Shown here piece after piece: positions 53,579-62,285 of a stretch of 64,000 nt of DNA. A program made the position numbers and the translations under genes. Origin of the DNA: an uncultured Piscinibacter sp. (GTDB taxonomy: Bacteria; Pseudomonadota; Gammaproteobacteria; Burkholderiales; Burkholderiaceae_C); the NCBI RefSeq assembly GCF_937952055.1, contig NZ_CALFYO010000033.1:248001-312000 (forward strand), in the 5' to 3' direction. How positions within the stretch are numbered: position 1 is the stretch's first letter; each line of letters starts with the position of its first letter. Below the pieces are notes generated by a model. The model ran no database searches, was not told where the DNA came from, and saw nothing but the letters and a program-made list of their open reading frames with translations.

Positions 53579-54406
53579 GACCCGCCGGCGCCGCTCGATC
53601 GACGACGCACGGAGCGCACCGCCGAAATGCCGTGATCGAGACCGTGCGGCGGGGGTGCCGCCTTGTCGGGGGCAAGTCGCTTCGGAGCGGACGACAAGCG
53701 TTCCCACCCGCGGGTTTGCCGTGGACCACGACCATCCTTTCGCTCGGGAGGTTGTTGCCCTTTCCACGCCATGGCGGTTCGCGAGGCGGCTACCGGGTCG
53801 GGCTGGTGACGCTGCTCTGGGGTCAGGCGAGGGCCGGCCTGACCAACAGCACTGAGCCGGGTGAGCAGCGCAGGCGCATGCAGGTGGAGACCAACGCCAC
53901 ATAGTGCGAGCTGGCAGACAACGAATGCGGCCGACTTGTCTTGACCGGCTCGGCGGTTGCGGTGCCGTTCGCCGACGCGCTCGCAGCAAGCATCGTTGTG
54001 CCCGAGATGCTCAAGCGCGCGATCGGCCGCTACTACCTGAGCGAGTCGAAAACTCGGGCTTGTTTGCTGGGATTGCAGTCGCCAACCAGATCAGGCACTG
54101 CTCAGGTGCGACGTCTCCGCGGTCTGCGAACGGCGCCCGCGCAATCGCTGGGGTAGCTCTGCGTGGCATCGAACTTGCGCGACAACAGGGCCACCGCTTT
54201 GCGGCTGTGGCACCGGACAGGATCTGCACCCTTTGGGGCCCGTCGAATGGGCCTGACCCGAATGACGGAGATGCGGCGTAGATCAGTCCTCGAGCCCGGG
54301 ACCCGCCACTGACCGCTAACGCTGCGAAGCAGTCTGCGGACACTTGGCCATCCGATCTGCGGACTCGTGCAGGTTTCGCGCTCACTGAAACGACCCTCAC
54401 CGTGCG
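53579..54406. other. intergenic with possible ThiF remnant
   Basis: 828 bases between the muramidase gene and the convergent HD-domain gene. Most frames are not gene-like. The only suggestive piece is at 53905-54156, listed separately. No hairpin terminator after the muramidase stop was found. Confidence 0.4.
53905..54156 (+). pseudogene. possible fragment of ThiF/E1-like protein
   Basis: A frame opening just after a TAG reads CELADNECGRLVL then TGSAVAVPFADALAASIVV and PEMLKRAIGRYY. The sequence resembles the C-terminal GxxVxxPFxxAxAAxxVxAExLR segment of bacterial ThiF/E1-like adenylyltransferases. Only about 40 residues match from memory, the rest has drifted, and there is no start. If real it is the tail of a deleted ubiquitin-like activation gene, a class common in defence islands. 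Confidence 0.3.
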
Positions 54407-54967
54407 TCAGGCAAGTTCTTCGATCGCGCCGACGGTTCGGTCGAGCTCGTCCACGATCGCGGTGCGGCCGTGGGACACGAAGGCCCGAACCAGCGCGCGG
54501 TAGTACCACAGCGAACCCTCCTTGCCGGCCCTGAAGCGCGTCCACAGCGATGGCCCTTGCACGCGCAGGTCGGCGAGGATCGATCGCGCGTTGTGCAGCT
54601 TGTCGGAGGCCGACACGAGCCGTACCGACCGCGACGCCTGGGCCAGATGCGCCAGGTACGCTTCCTTGCGCGGCCTCCAGTCCGGCTTGGGCTCCTCGTA
54701 GGAATCGGTGCACCCCTCGACGATGTCGGCCACCGCCTCACCGAACCGTGCGCGGATCAAGGCCAGCGTCGGCTTGCCGCCGGCGTCTTCGACTGCATCG
54801 TGCAACAAGGCCGCGATGGCTTCGTCCTCATTCGCCCCGTGCTCGAGCGCGAGGCTGGACACGGCGATCAGGTGCGACACGTAGGGAATCATCGTTCCCT
54901 TGCGGAACTGCCCGTCGTGCAGCTTCCTGGCGAGCTGCAGGGCATCGGCATATCGCTGGGTCAGCAT
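54407..54967 (-). CDS. HD-domain phosphohydrolase (RelA/SpoT-hydrolase-like)
   Basis: 186 residues. The HD metal motif is complete: ALQLARKLHDGQFRKG, YVSHLIAVSSLAL, then AIAALLHDAVEDAGG and a later SASDKLHNARSI. This is the pattern of the (p)ppGpp-hydrolase half of RelA/SpoT and of small alarmone hydrolases. No synthetase domain is attached. It probably hydrolyses a nucleotide; (p)ppGpp is the best guess. The start ATG 54967 overlaps the stop of the 88-residue gene upstream. Confidence 0.8.
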   Translation of the reverse strand: MLTQRYADALQLARKLHDGQFRKGTMIPYVSHLIAVSSLALEHGANEDEAIAALLHDAVEDAGGKPTLALIRARFGEAVADIVEGCTDSYEEPKPDWRPRKEAYLAHLAQASRSVRLVSASDKLHNARSILADLRVQGPSLWTRFRAGKEGSLWYYRALVRAFVSHGRTAIVDELDRTVGAIEELA

Positions 54968-55227
54968 GAGGCGCCTCCCTGCTTGGCCTTGCGGATGGCG
55001 CGATCGGCAATGCTCTCCGGAAGATCCGGGTTTTCCGACAGGAACTCGCGATTGAGCAACAGGCTCGTGATGAGCTTGTCCGCCGGATCGCGGGTCCGTT
55101 CCACCAGCTCGCTTGCACTCAGCCGCCGGTGGGGCGGAACGCCCTCGTCGATCTCTCGCTGCCGAAGGGCCTGCATGCGAAGAAGGTGCTTTGCCGCCGC
55201 CACCAGGCGGGCCGGGCTTGCTGCCAT
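54961..55227 (-). CDS. small protein coupled to HD hydrolase
   Basis: 88 residues, ATG 55227 behind GAAAGGAG. All-helical and charged (MAASPARLVAAAKHLLRMQA, then SASELVERTRDPADKL and LLLNREFLSENPDLPESIAD). No family recognised. It overlaps the HD gene start, so the two proteins are probably made together. It is divergent from the vWA gene across a 119-base gap. Confidence 0.55.
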   Translation of the reverse strand: MAASPARLVAAAKHLLRMQALRQREIDEGVPPHRRLSASELVERTRDPADKLITSLLLNREFLSENPDLPESIADRAIRKAKQGGASC

Positions 55228-55346
55228 GAGTCGCTCCTTTCTTGGACATCCAAACAAGTCTGAACACCGCCATCCTGGCATCCAGATGGCTCATGCCATG
55301 AGCCACCCACCTCCGATACTGAATCACCCAACCCAGGAGGTGCCCC

Positions 55347-56693
55347 ATGACCCAGACCATTCCCGTGCCCGCCGCCTTGTCCACCCGTGTGCTCCTCCAG
55401 CCGCTGCGAGCCGGCCTGGTCGAAGGGCAGGACACCACCGTCGATGTGCTCGTGCGCGTGCAGGCGCCCGACGCGCCCGCAGGGCAGTTCCCCGACCGTG
55501 CGCCGCACGCCCTGGCGCTCGTGATCGACAAGTCCGGCTCGATGGCCGGCCAGCCGCTGGCCGAGGCCATCCGCTGCGCGCGCATGGTGGTCGACCGCCT
55601 GCGCCCCGTGGACAGCGTCTCTCTGGTCGAGTTCGACGACTGCGTGCGCCGGCTCTGGCCTGCCGTGCCGCGTGGCGACGGGACGGCGTTGCACCGGGCG
55701 CTGGACGGTGTCCACGACGGTGGCTCGACCGATCTGCACGGCGGCTGGCGCGAGGGCGCGGAGACGCTGGCCGATGTGGCCGGCAGCGGGCTCAAGCGCG
55801 TGGTGCTGCTGTCCGACGGAGCGGCCAACCAGGGGCTGCAGGACCCGCGAGCCATCGCGACTCAATGCAGCGAGTTCGCTGCCCGCGGCATCACCACCAG
55901 CACCTACGGGCTGGGCAACCACTTCAACGAGGAGCTGATGGTGGCGATGGCCCGCGCCGGCGCGGGCAACAGCTACTACGGCGACACCGCCGAGGACCTG
56001 GCGGAGCCGTTCCAGCGCGAGCTCGATCTGCTGGGCAACCTGTGCCTGAGTGATCTCCAGATCAGCCTCCAGGCGCCCGCCGGCGTGCAGACCGAGATGC
56101 TCAACGACCTGCCGCGAACCGCGGCGGGGTGGCGACTCGCGGATCTGGCGTGGGGCGCCGAAGCCTGGGCCGTGGTGCGCGTGCGGGTCCCCGCGTCCCA
56201 GGCATCTACGATCGGTTCGTCGGTCTCGGTCCTGAAGGTGCGGGTCGCAGGCCTGGAGTCCGACGGGACGGCCATCGATCTGGAGCGCGTCGGGCTGACC
56301 TTGCCCGTGCTGACCTTCGCCGATTGGGCGCGTTTGCCCGAGGATCCGCTGGTCGCGCAGCGGCTGGCGGAGATCGAGGCGTCGGCCGTGCTGCAGCAGA
56401 TGCGCCATGCCGCAGGGCAGGGCGACTGGTCGTCAGTCGACCGCATGCTGGAGGATGCACAGCGGCGCTTCGGCGGCCACGAATGGCTGGCAGCGGTGCT
56501 GGAGTCGATGAAGCAGACTGCCGCCAGCCGTTCGCGCGAGCGGCTGCGCAAGGAGGCGCTGTATTCCGCGAGCAGCATGAACTACCGGCTCAGCGACAAG
56601 GACGAGCAGATCCACTTCTCGGCGGTCGACGAATCGACCTCCAAGCCGTCGTATCTTCGGCGCAAGCCCACGCAGGGGAAAGGTCGGCAGTGA
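55347..56693 (+). CDS. von Willebrand factor A domain protein
   Basis: 448 residues with GGAGGTG before ATG 55347. The vWA domain (~52-235) has a complete MIDAS: DKSGSM (D61, S63, S65), the Thr in DGGSTDLHGG and the Asp in VVLLSDGAANQG. A beta-rich domain (~240-350) and a helical C-terminus (QQMRHAAGQGDWSSVDRMLE) follow. There is no signal peptide or membrane helix, so it is a cytosolic metal-dependent adhesion or scaffold protein. Its stop overlaps the start of the macro/PARG-like gene (GTGA), so the two likely act together. Confidence 0.85.
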   Translation: MTQTIPVPAALSTRVLLQPLRAGLVEGQDTTVDVLVRVQAPDAPAGQFPDRAPHALALVIDKSGSMAGQPLAEAIRCARMVVDRLRPVDSVSLVEFDDCVRRLWPAVPRGDGTALHRALDGVHDGGSTDLHGGWREGAETLADVAGSGLKRVVLLSDGAANQGLQDPRAIATQCSEFAARGITTSTYGLGNHFNEELMVAMARAGAGNSYYGDTAEDLAEPFQRELDLLGNLCLSDLQISLQAPAGVQTEMLNDLPRTAAGWRLADLAWGAEAWAVVRVRVPASQASTIGSSVSVLKVRVAGLESDGTAIDLERVGLTLPVLTFADWARLPEDPLVAQRLAEIEASAVLQQMRHAAGQGDWSSVDRMLEDAQRRFGGHEWLAAVLESMKQTAASRSRERLRKEALYSASSMNYRLSDKDEQIHFSAVDESTSKPSYLRRKPTQGKGRQ

Positions 56694-57706
56694 CGGACTG
56701 GTTCGAACGCATCACCGGCTTCAAGGAAGCGGACTACGAGGCCACGCGCGCCAGGCTCGCCGTCGAGGACGGCCGGCTCGTGTCGGACGCTCACGACCGG
56801 CGGTACGCGGTCGGTCGGCTCGAACTGCCGAGCCTGGCCGACCTGCGCGCTCGGGCGTCGGCCTTGCTTCAGTGCGCAGCACGAACGAAGCTGCGGGCGG
56901 TCATCGGCGACGTCCGCGCCCTGCACCGCGACCCCGTCCATGCCGGAGCGCTCTTCCAGGTGGCCTCGCAGTTCAACCTGCTCGAGATGACCGGCCCGTC
57001 GGTGAGCCCGGAAGAGGGCGTGACGCGCTACATGCACGACCGCACCCAGGGGCCGGCCTGCGCCATCGCGGCGGGTGCCGCCACGATTTACCGCAACTAC
57101 CTGGTGCCGATCGGCAGTGAGCAGGGGCAGACGCGGCAGCGGCAACTCGACGCGCTGGCGCCGCTGGGCGAGGCCTTGTCGGCCGCGCTGCGCCGGCCCG
57201 TGCGCTCGTTGTGGACGATGCGCAATGGCTATGCGTTGTGCACGCCGGAGGGTCTGGCGGCCATCGGCGACATGCTGGGGCGCGCCGATGAAGCCACTCG
57301 CGACGGGCTGCGGTCGCGGCTGCGCATCGGCCTGCATCATGACGTCGAGGTCACGGACGCCGATCCAGCACAGGCGCAGTTCGTCACGCAGGCGTTCTGC
57401 TCCGCCTTGCCCGTGGCGTATACGACCATCGCGCCGGCCATCTGGAAGCCGTTCGCCATGCTGGTGCTGGAGGCGGCTTACGAGGCCACGCTGCTGGCAG
57501 CGGCGATCCGCTCGGCGCAGGGGCAGCCGCGCACCGTGTTCCTGACCAGCCTCGGGGTCGGCGCCTTCGGCAATGACGAGGCGTGGATCGATGCTGCACT
57601 CGAGCGTGCGCTGCGGCGGGTCGATCACGCGGGGCTGGACGTGGCGATCTTCAGCCACGGCTCGCTGCGCAGCGGGTTGCACAGGCTGGTCGAGCGCTTC
57701 CAGTGA
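56690..57706 (+). CDS. macro/PARG-like domain protein
   Basis: 338 residues from GTG 56690, overlapping the vWA stop. Conserved blocks are FQVASQFNLLEM, VSPEEGVTRYMHDRTQGPA, AIAAGAATIYRNYLVP, SLWTMRNGYALCTPEGL, EAAYEATLLAA and FLTSLGVGAFGNDEAWI. The last resembles the GxGAFGN/GCGAFGG loop of macro and poly(ADP-ribose) glycohydrolase folds, so I infer ADP-ribose or nucleotide-derivative binding. From memory, similar full-length proteins occur in bacteria and some algae or oomycetes. Catalytic residues are not assigned. Confidence 0.6.
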   Translation: MTDWFERITGFKEADYEATRARLAVEDGRLVSDAHDRRYAVGRLELPSLADLRARASALLQCAARTKLRAVIGDVRALHRDPVHAGALFQVASQFNLLEMTGPSVSPEEGVTRYMHDRTQGPACAIAAGAATIYRNYLVPIGSEQGQTRQRQLDALAPLGEALSAALRRPVRSLWTMRNGYALCTPEGLAAIGDMLGRADEATRDGLRSRLRIGLHHDVEVTDADPAQAQFVTQAFCSALPVAYTTIAPAIWKPFAMLVLEAAYEATLLAAAIRSAQGQPRTVFLTSLGVGAFGNDEAWIDAALERALRRVDHAGLDVAIFSHGSLRSGLHRLVERFQ

Positions 57707-58359
57707 GCGGGAGTTTCGCAGCAGAGCCAGCAGAGCCAGCAGAGCCAGCAGAGCCAGCAGAGCCAGCAGAGCGTGCACGCGATATCCAGCCTTGGGGCGA
57801 TGGGCCGCCAAGCGCGCTAACGCGAAGGACTGCTTGCGTTGCAGAACGGACGAAGAACATTCTCGAATCGAGCTTCAGCGACTGATCGGGGCGGGGCTAC
57901 ACCAGCCGTTTGGAAGGATCTCAGCACCTGTGGCCGTCGGATCAATCATCCGAGGGTCAACTTTGATGCCGATGCCTCCTCGACGCTTCCCAGTCCGCCA
58001 CGCTCTTGGGTCCGGCGTCGCGGTTTCGGTGACACGAATGCGGCGATTGCAGTCCGTAGGTCACGACCACCGAACTCAAGGTGTCGATCCCATCGCTACC
58101 GTTCAGAGGCCTGACCAGGGCTCACACGGCTGACCGAACCTGGAATCGCGGCTGGCGCTCGGGGTGTGGCCGCCTACCCCCCAACAACTGCTCGCTCGCC
58201 AAAGGCCGCGGCTTCGGTCCGTCCACCCACCCGGTCGAGCCCACGCCGAGAATCGTTGCCCTGGTCTCGGTGCCCCCGACGTGGCTGCAGGGATGGGGCC
58301 GTGGGCCGACAATACGTGGCCCGGCTACAAAGCCCCGGTGACCGACCTGCTTCGTTCCG
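57707..58359. other. intergenic, 9-bp microsatellite only
   Basis: 653 bases between the macro/PARG-like gene and the ProQ gene. Apart from the tandem repeat near its left end I see no gene, hairpin or RNA. The frames present are short and without ribosome sites. Confidence 0.4.
57721..57773. repeat. 9-bp tandem repeat (GCAGAGCCA)n
   Basis: Five perfect copies of GCAGAGCCA plus a partial sixth, beginning 15 bases after the macro/PARG-like stop. If the downstream bases were read in frame it would encode Ala-Glu-Pro repeats. It is most simply a slippage-prone microsatellite. Confidence 0.9.
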
Positions 58360-59346
58360 ATGCCTGACATCCCCAAGATTCCCGAGACTGCTCCGGGCCC
58401 GCCGCCCAATGCGACGCTGGGCACGCCGAGCGAGGCGGCGCCAGCTGCCCCCGCGGCGACTGTCGCACCGGCGTCGCGGCTCGAACCCAGCGTGGCCGAC
58501 ACCGCGCGCCTGCTGGCCATGCACTTCCCGGCGCTGTTCGGTGCGGGCGTGATCAAGCCGATCAAGCTTCGCATCCAGGCCGACATTCATCAACGGGCGC
58601 CAGGAGTCTTCACCAAGAAGGCACTCTCAATCTTCCTGCAGCGCTACACCACCGGGACCGCCTACCTGCGGGCCCTGGTGGCCGAGGGCGCGACACGCAG
58701 CGACCTCGACGGCCAGCCGGTCGGCGAAATTACGGCCGAACACCGCGATGCTGCGGGCGTGGAACTCGAGCGGCGCCGGGCCATCGTCGAAGCAAAGAAA
58801 CAAGCGGGGCGCGAGGCGGCCCGGGCTTCGCGCCATGACGCCCGACCGCTGCGGCCGGCCCGACCGCCACTCCTTTCGCAGCAGGCGGAGGTGTCGCAGT
58901 CCGCTTCGCCAGCGACCGGCGAGCGGCCTGCCACTCGCGGCGCACGCTCGGTGCAGCCCGGTACTTCCGATCGCCCGGACCGCTCTCCGCGGCCATCTCA
59001 GCCCAGCCAAGCGCAACGGCGCTCCCGACCGCCCCAACCTGACGTACAACGAAGCTCCGGCCGGCCCGGCGATCCTGGCTCCGGTGCGCCGCGGCGCCCG
59101 CACAAGCCCCTGCCCGAGCGGAAACTTGCCCGTGCACATGAACAAGAGCCCGTCAACGCGCCGGCCCTGCCGCTGACTCCCGAGCAGGCTGCCGAGGCCG
59201 AGGCTCGCCACCAGCGCGCATTGCTGCTGCGCAGCTTCGAGCAGAGCCCACTTTCGAAGGCGAACTTTGGGGCTTTGAAGGGACTGAGCGAGGAAGCCCT
59301 GGACGCGCTCTTGACCCTGGCGCGGCAGGAGCGTGGCTCACGGTGA
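58360..59346 (+). CDS. ProQ/FinO-domain RNA chaperone
   Basis: 328 residues. The ProQ/FinO domain spans ~45-140: LAMHFPALFGAGVIKPIKLR, QADIHQRAPGVFTKKALSIF, RYTTGTAYLRALVAEGATRSDLDG, then EHRDAAGVELERRR. A long Pro/Arg/Ser-rich disordered linker (~150-265) precedes a C-terminal helical tail (LSKANFGALKGLSEEALDALL). These proteins bind structured 3' ends of RNAs and stabilise or pair sRNAs and mRNAs. There is no strong ribosome site before ATG 58360. Confidence 0.85.
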   Translation: MPDIPKIPETAPGPPPNATLGTPSEAAPAAPAATVAPASRLEPSVADTARLLAMHFPALFGAGVIKPIKLRIQADIHQRAPGVFTKKALSIFLQRYTTGTAYLRALVAEGATRSDLDGQPVGEITAEHRDAAGVELERRRAIVEAKKQAGREAARASRHDARPLRPARPPLLSQQAEVSQSASPATGERPATRGARSVQPGTSDRPDRSPRPSQPSQAQRRSRPPQPDVQRSSGRPGDPGSGAPRRPHKPLPERKLARAHEQEPVNAPALPLTPEQAAEAEARHQRALLLRSFEQSPLSKANFGALKGLSEEALDALLTLARQERGSR

Positions 59347-59656
59347 TGGCCCCAGCGCCGCAGGTATCGGGCCCATTCACCATCCAGACCTCCATCGGCA
59401 AGTACAGCGGAAATTGCCTGGGTCCCCGGAGGACACTCGCGCTCTACCTCAAACTGGTTGGCGCCAGCACTGGTGACAAGATGGAGGTCGAACAGCTATC
59501 GCAATGCAGCGGGTGCGGTCCTTCACTTTGCCAAGCTCGACGCCTGAAAGCGGCCCCACAGCGCCCGACGTAGGGAGTTGACCGCAGGCAGGTCCGCCGA
59601 CGACAGCCCGGGCTTGTAAGCTCCGCCAAAAGACGGATGCAGGGAGCGCCAAAGGT
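59347..59656. other. intergenic between ProQ gene and decayed island
   Basis: 310 bases. No gene is seen. The ribosome site AGGGAG for the next, broken gene lies at its right edge (59641). No second copy of the 18-bp att repeat was found here, so the left end of the first element is not visible. Confidence 0.4.
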
Positions 59657-60268
59657 ATGGCGAAGCAAGGTTCTGTAGGTCCATCCAGGAGCGGCGACCA
59701 GTTCCACTAACAACGGGCCGCCCGGCAATGCCTCGGGCTGCTTGCCGGAGCGCATGGCCTGGTGGCAGTGGCGATCGAAGGCGCGTCGCTGGACGAGGGG
59801 GACGCATCTACGAGCGTCGGAGACGAGGTCATTGACGTCGGCCTGTACTACGGGAGCGAGGATGTCAAAGCGGCAAAGTCCATCCGCTGTGTGCAGCTCA
59901 AACACTCGTCTAGGCACGCGCACGCCCCCTGGACTGCAAGCGGCCTCAAAGGAACCATCGAGGGCTTCGCAGGGCGTTTCAAGGAGTTGGAGGCGTCGCT
60001 TGGCCTGGACGTCCTGGCGAAGAAGGTTCAGTTCACTTTTCTGACGAACAGGCCCATGGATGGAGCCGTTCTTGAAGCGTTGGCCGATATTGCTGCGGGA
60101 TCGACAGCGCCGCGGCACCGTGAAACTGATGACTTGCTGAAACGGTACGCCGCGTCAGCCGGCAGCAACGTACAAAGCTTCTTCGCCACCTTCTCGGTTG
60201 AAACTGGCGAGCCGGATCCATGGAAACAGCGCAACCTCCTAAGTCAGGACCTGAGCGCATACCTGCCC
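59657..60268 (+). pseudogene. broken defence-type protein: N-terminal nuclease domain fragment
   Basis: ATG 59657 with AGGGAG upstream reads MAKQGSVGPSRSGDQFH, then TAA at codon 18 (59708), then in the same frame QRAARQCLGLLAGAHGLVAV... to YLP at about 60268. Relatives I recall read SGDQFHY at this point, so TAA probably replaces a Tyr codon. The body has IEGASLDEGD, DEVIDVGLYYGSE and Q80-L81-K82 in CVQLKHS, a PD-(D/E)xK-like nuclease pattern found at the head of large anti-phage ATPases. The 3' end is lost at the junction with the integrase. A GTG restart at 59762 could still give a short protein. Confidence 0.6.
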
Positions 60269-61136
60269 CGTTCTGCGCAAGTGCAGATGCGCAGGAGTGG
60301 CGCAGGTCATGGAACCGGAACGACTTGATGTTCGCCAGCGCCAGTGCCTTCTCCCAGGCGGGTTCGAAGTTGAAGGCCACGTCGGGTCGCCGTTTGGAGG
60401 CGAAAAGGAGCTCTCGATCCCCGCCAAGGTGCTTCCTCAGCTCCTCGACGACGGCAGGGATGAGCACCAAGGTCTTTCGATCGCCCTTCTTGGAGCGATG
60501 AACGCTCGCCTCCGCGCGCTCGAGGTCGATGTCTTGCCAGCGCAGGGCTTTGAGCTCGCCGCGTCGGGCGCCGGTGGTGAGTCCCATGAGGACCAGCAGG
60601 TAGAGCTTTGGCCAGCGAGACGCCTTGCATGCAGCGATAGGGGCGTCGCGCTCCGGTGCATCCAGGAATCGCACGACCTCGTTGCGCTCCGGCCGCATCT
60701 CGAGACTCCGGCACGGGTTCGTCGAGTTCCTGGGGGCGATCCGCCGCCTTTGGGCCCAGGAGAGCAGGGCGGACAGGGCAGCCTGGTATCGATTCACCGT
60801 GGCCGGCGCCAGACGCTGCTTCTTGGCCTTGAGGATGCGCTGCCCCAGCGCATCGTGGCCGGCGAAGTAGCGGCCACGCCGGTTGGCCAGCGCCTCCAGG
60901 GCGTCAAAGACATGGTCGTCGTCGAGCTCACCCAGGGGGATGTCGCCGAGCGTCGTCGCCCAGTACTCCAGCCGCTGTGCGCGGCCGGCGTACTCGGCCA
61001 TGTAGACGTGAATGAACTCGCGGATGGTCACACGACCGTCGTGAGTTCCGGTGGCCGAAGCGGCCTGCCGGCGGGGTGTCGGTGCAGCGCTGGCGGGCGC
61101 AGTTACATCGCCGACGGACTCGAAGATACCGTTCAT
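60268..61136 (-). pseudogene. tyrosine recombinase (integrase 1), C-terminally truncated
   Basis: ATG 61136 reads an N-terminal SAM-like core-binding domain (~30-165) and most of a catalytic domain: MGLTTGARRGELKALRWQDID (first Arg), VHRSKKGDRKT (Lys) and HDLRHSCASALAQNG (HxxR). After this the frame runs antisense through the fused neighbour; the HxxH/W box and the catalytic Tyr are missing. So it cannot recombine. Its start lies 83 bases from the 61219 copy of the tRNA-derived att repeat, as for a resident integrase of an element stacked on tRNA-Met. Confidence 0.8.
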
Positions 61137-61218
61137 GGTCAGACTCCATCAACACTTGCCCGCCTTTTTCACCGGCGGACTAGGTGGAGAGTCTGGAACG
61201 GCCCGTCCCGACTGGAAT

Positions 61219-61236
61219 TTGGTGGCGCTTCAGGGA
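61219..61236. repeat. att repeat copy 1 (tRNA-Met 3' end)
   Basis: TTGGTGGCGCTTCAGGGA, an 18-bp perfect copy of the 3' end of the tRNA-Met gene at 63319-63336, same orientation, exactly 2100 bases apart. It is the inner boundary left when the second element integrated between the tRNA and the first element. Confidence 0.85.
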
Positions 61237-61437
61237 GCCTCAGACGACACCCCAAAAGCTCCAACGCAATCAACAACTTAGGCCCGAAGTTTCCCGACCG
61301 GGAGCTGGTGTTGATCGGTCCAACAAGTGTATCACCGGCCTCGCGGGACCAAGTTGCGCGCTTGTGACCCAACTGGGCTCCGGTCTACCAGTGAATCGTG
61401 CTCCTTCGGGGCAACGATGCTAGTGAGCGGTACTGGA

Positions 61438-61467
61438 TGTCTGTACATTAACGCAGTTGCACAGACA
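61438..61467. promoter_or_regulatory. operator-like dyad upstream of RHH gene
   Basis: TGTCTGT-N16-ACAGACA, perfect 7-bp arms, ending 14 bases before the ATG of the ribbon-helix-helix-like gene. It overlaps where the promoter and ribosome site should be, so repressor binding would silence the gene pair. Autoregulation by the encoded RHH protein is a reasonable guess. Confidence 0.5.
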
Positions 61468-61481
61468 AACGCTGGGCTGCC

Positions 61482-61718
61482 ATGAGATTCAATGACACTA
61501 AGAGCGAAACCCTGAACCTGCGGGTCTCGCCAATCTTCAAGCAGGTGCTTAAAGAGGCCGCAGACCACGAGCAACGCAGCATGGTGAACATGCTGGAAGT
61601 GCTGCTGGCAGACTACTGCGACCGAAAGGGCATCGTTCCCATTGGCCAAAAAACTACTCGTCCTGCGCACAAGCGGGCGCGTGCAGACCGTAGGGCGCAC
61701 GTGGGAGCTGTGGCATGA
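61482..61718 (+). CDS. Arc/CopG-like ribbon-helix-helix small protein
   Basis: 78 residues. The N-terminal strand TKSETLNLRVSP is followed by helices IFKQVLKEAADHEQRS and MVNMLEVLLADYCDR, the ribbon-helix-helix layout, then a basic tail (RPAHKRARADRRAH). It probably binds DNA as a dimer. Its stop overlaps the start of the Dam-like methylase gene (ATGA). It is the only intact cargo gene of the second element. Confidence 0.6.
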   Translation: MRFNDTKSETLNLRVSPIFKQVLKEAADHEQRSMVNMLEVLLADYCDRKGIVPIGQKTTRPAHKRARADRRAHVGAVA

Positions 61719-62285
61719 CCTTCCGCTACATCGGCTCGAAGTCTCGACTCATCGATCAGATCACGGCCTACATGAGGCACCCCAAACAGGGTGCCTTCTT
61801 TGTGGATGCCTTCTGTGGCACGGGGGTGGTGGCTGAGGCTGCGGCTGACCTCGGCTGGAACGTGCGCATCAACGACAGCCTGCACTCTGCAGTGATTTCC
61901 GCAGGAGCACGCCTCATCAGCACAGAGCAGGCGGCTTTCAAGAAGCTCGGGGGCTATGCCAAGGCCATCGCCAAGCTGAATGCTGCCAAGCCCAAGCACG
62001 GCTTCATGTGGCGCGAGTACAGCCCCGCGTCGACGGACACGTGTGGCCTTGAACGGCGCTACTTCACCCAAGAGAACGCAGCGCGCATCGATGCGATGCG
62101 GTCATTGATCGGTGAGTGGGTGGAGGCCGGAACCATTGATGAAGTGGAAGAGCGCCTGCTCATTGCAGACCTCTTTGGAGCGCTCAATCGTGTGGCCAAC
62201 ATCGCGGGCACGTTTGGCTGCTTCCTCTCCAAGTGGACCAGCCAATCGCAAGACAAGATCGCTATGCGTTGCCGCGAGCTCAAAG
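61715..62285 (+). pseudogene. D12-class DNA adenine methylase, C-terminally truncated
   Basis: ATG 61715. It has the N-terminal part of Dam-type enzymes: FRYIGSKSRLIDQITAYMRH and the SAM motif FVDAFCGTGVVAEAAADLG, then ALNRVANIAGTFGCFLSKW. The catalytic DPPY motif, expected shortly after, is absent because the frame runs into the integrase remnant at about 62285. It therefore should bind SAM at best and not methylate. Adjacent RHH gene and tyrosine recombinase mark it as element cargo. Confidence 0.75.

Noticed and set aside
57721..57773. 9-bp repeats as CRISPR or iterons
   Set aside because: Units are contiguous and too short, with no replication or cas gene nearby.
60033..60267. Extra C-terminal part of the integrase 1 frame
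   Set aside because: Past HDLRHSCASALAQNG the frame is antisense to the defence-gene fragment and has no recombinase motifs, so it is not native integrase.
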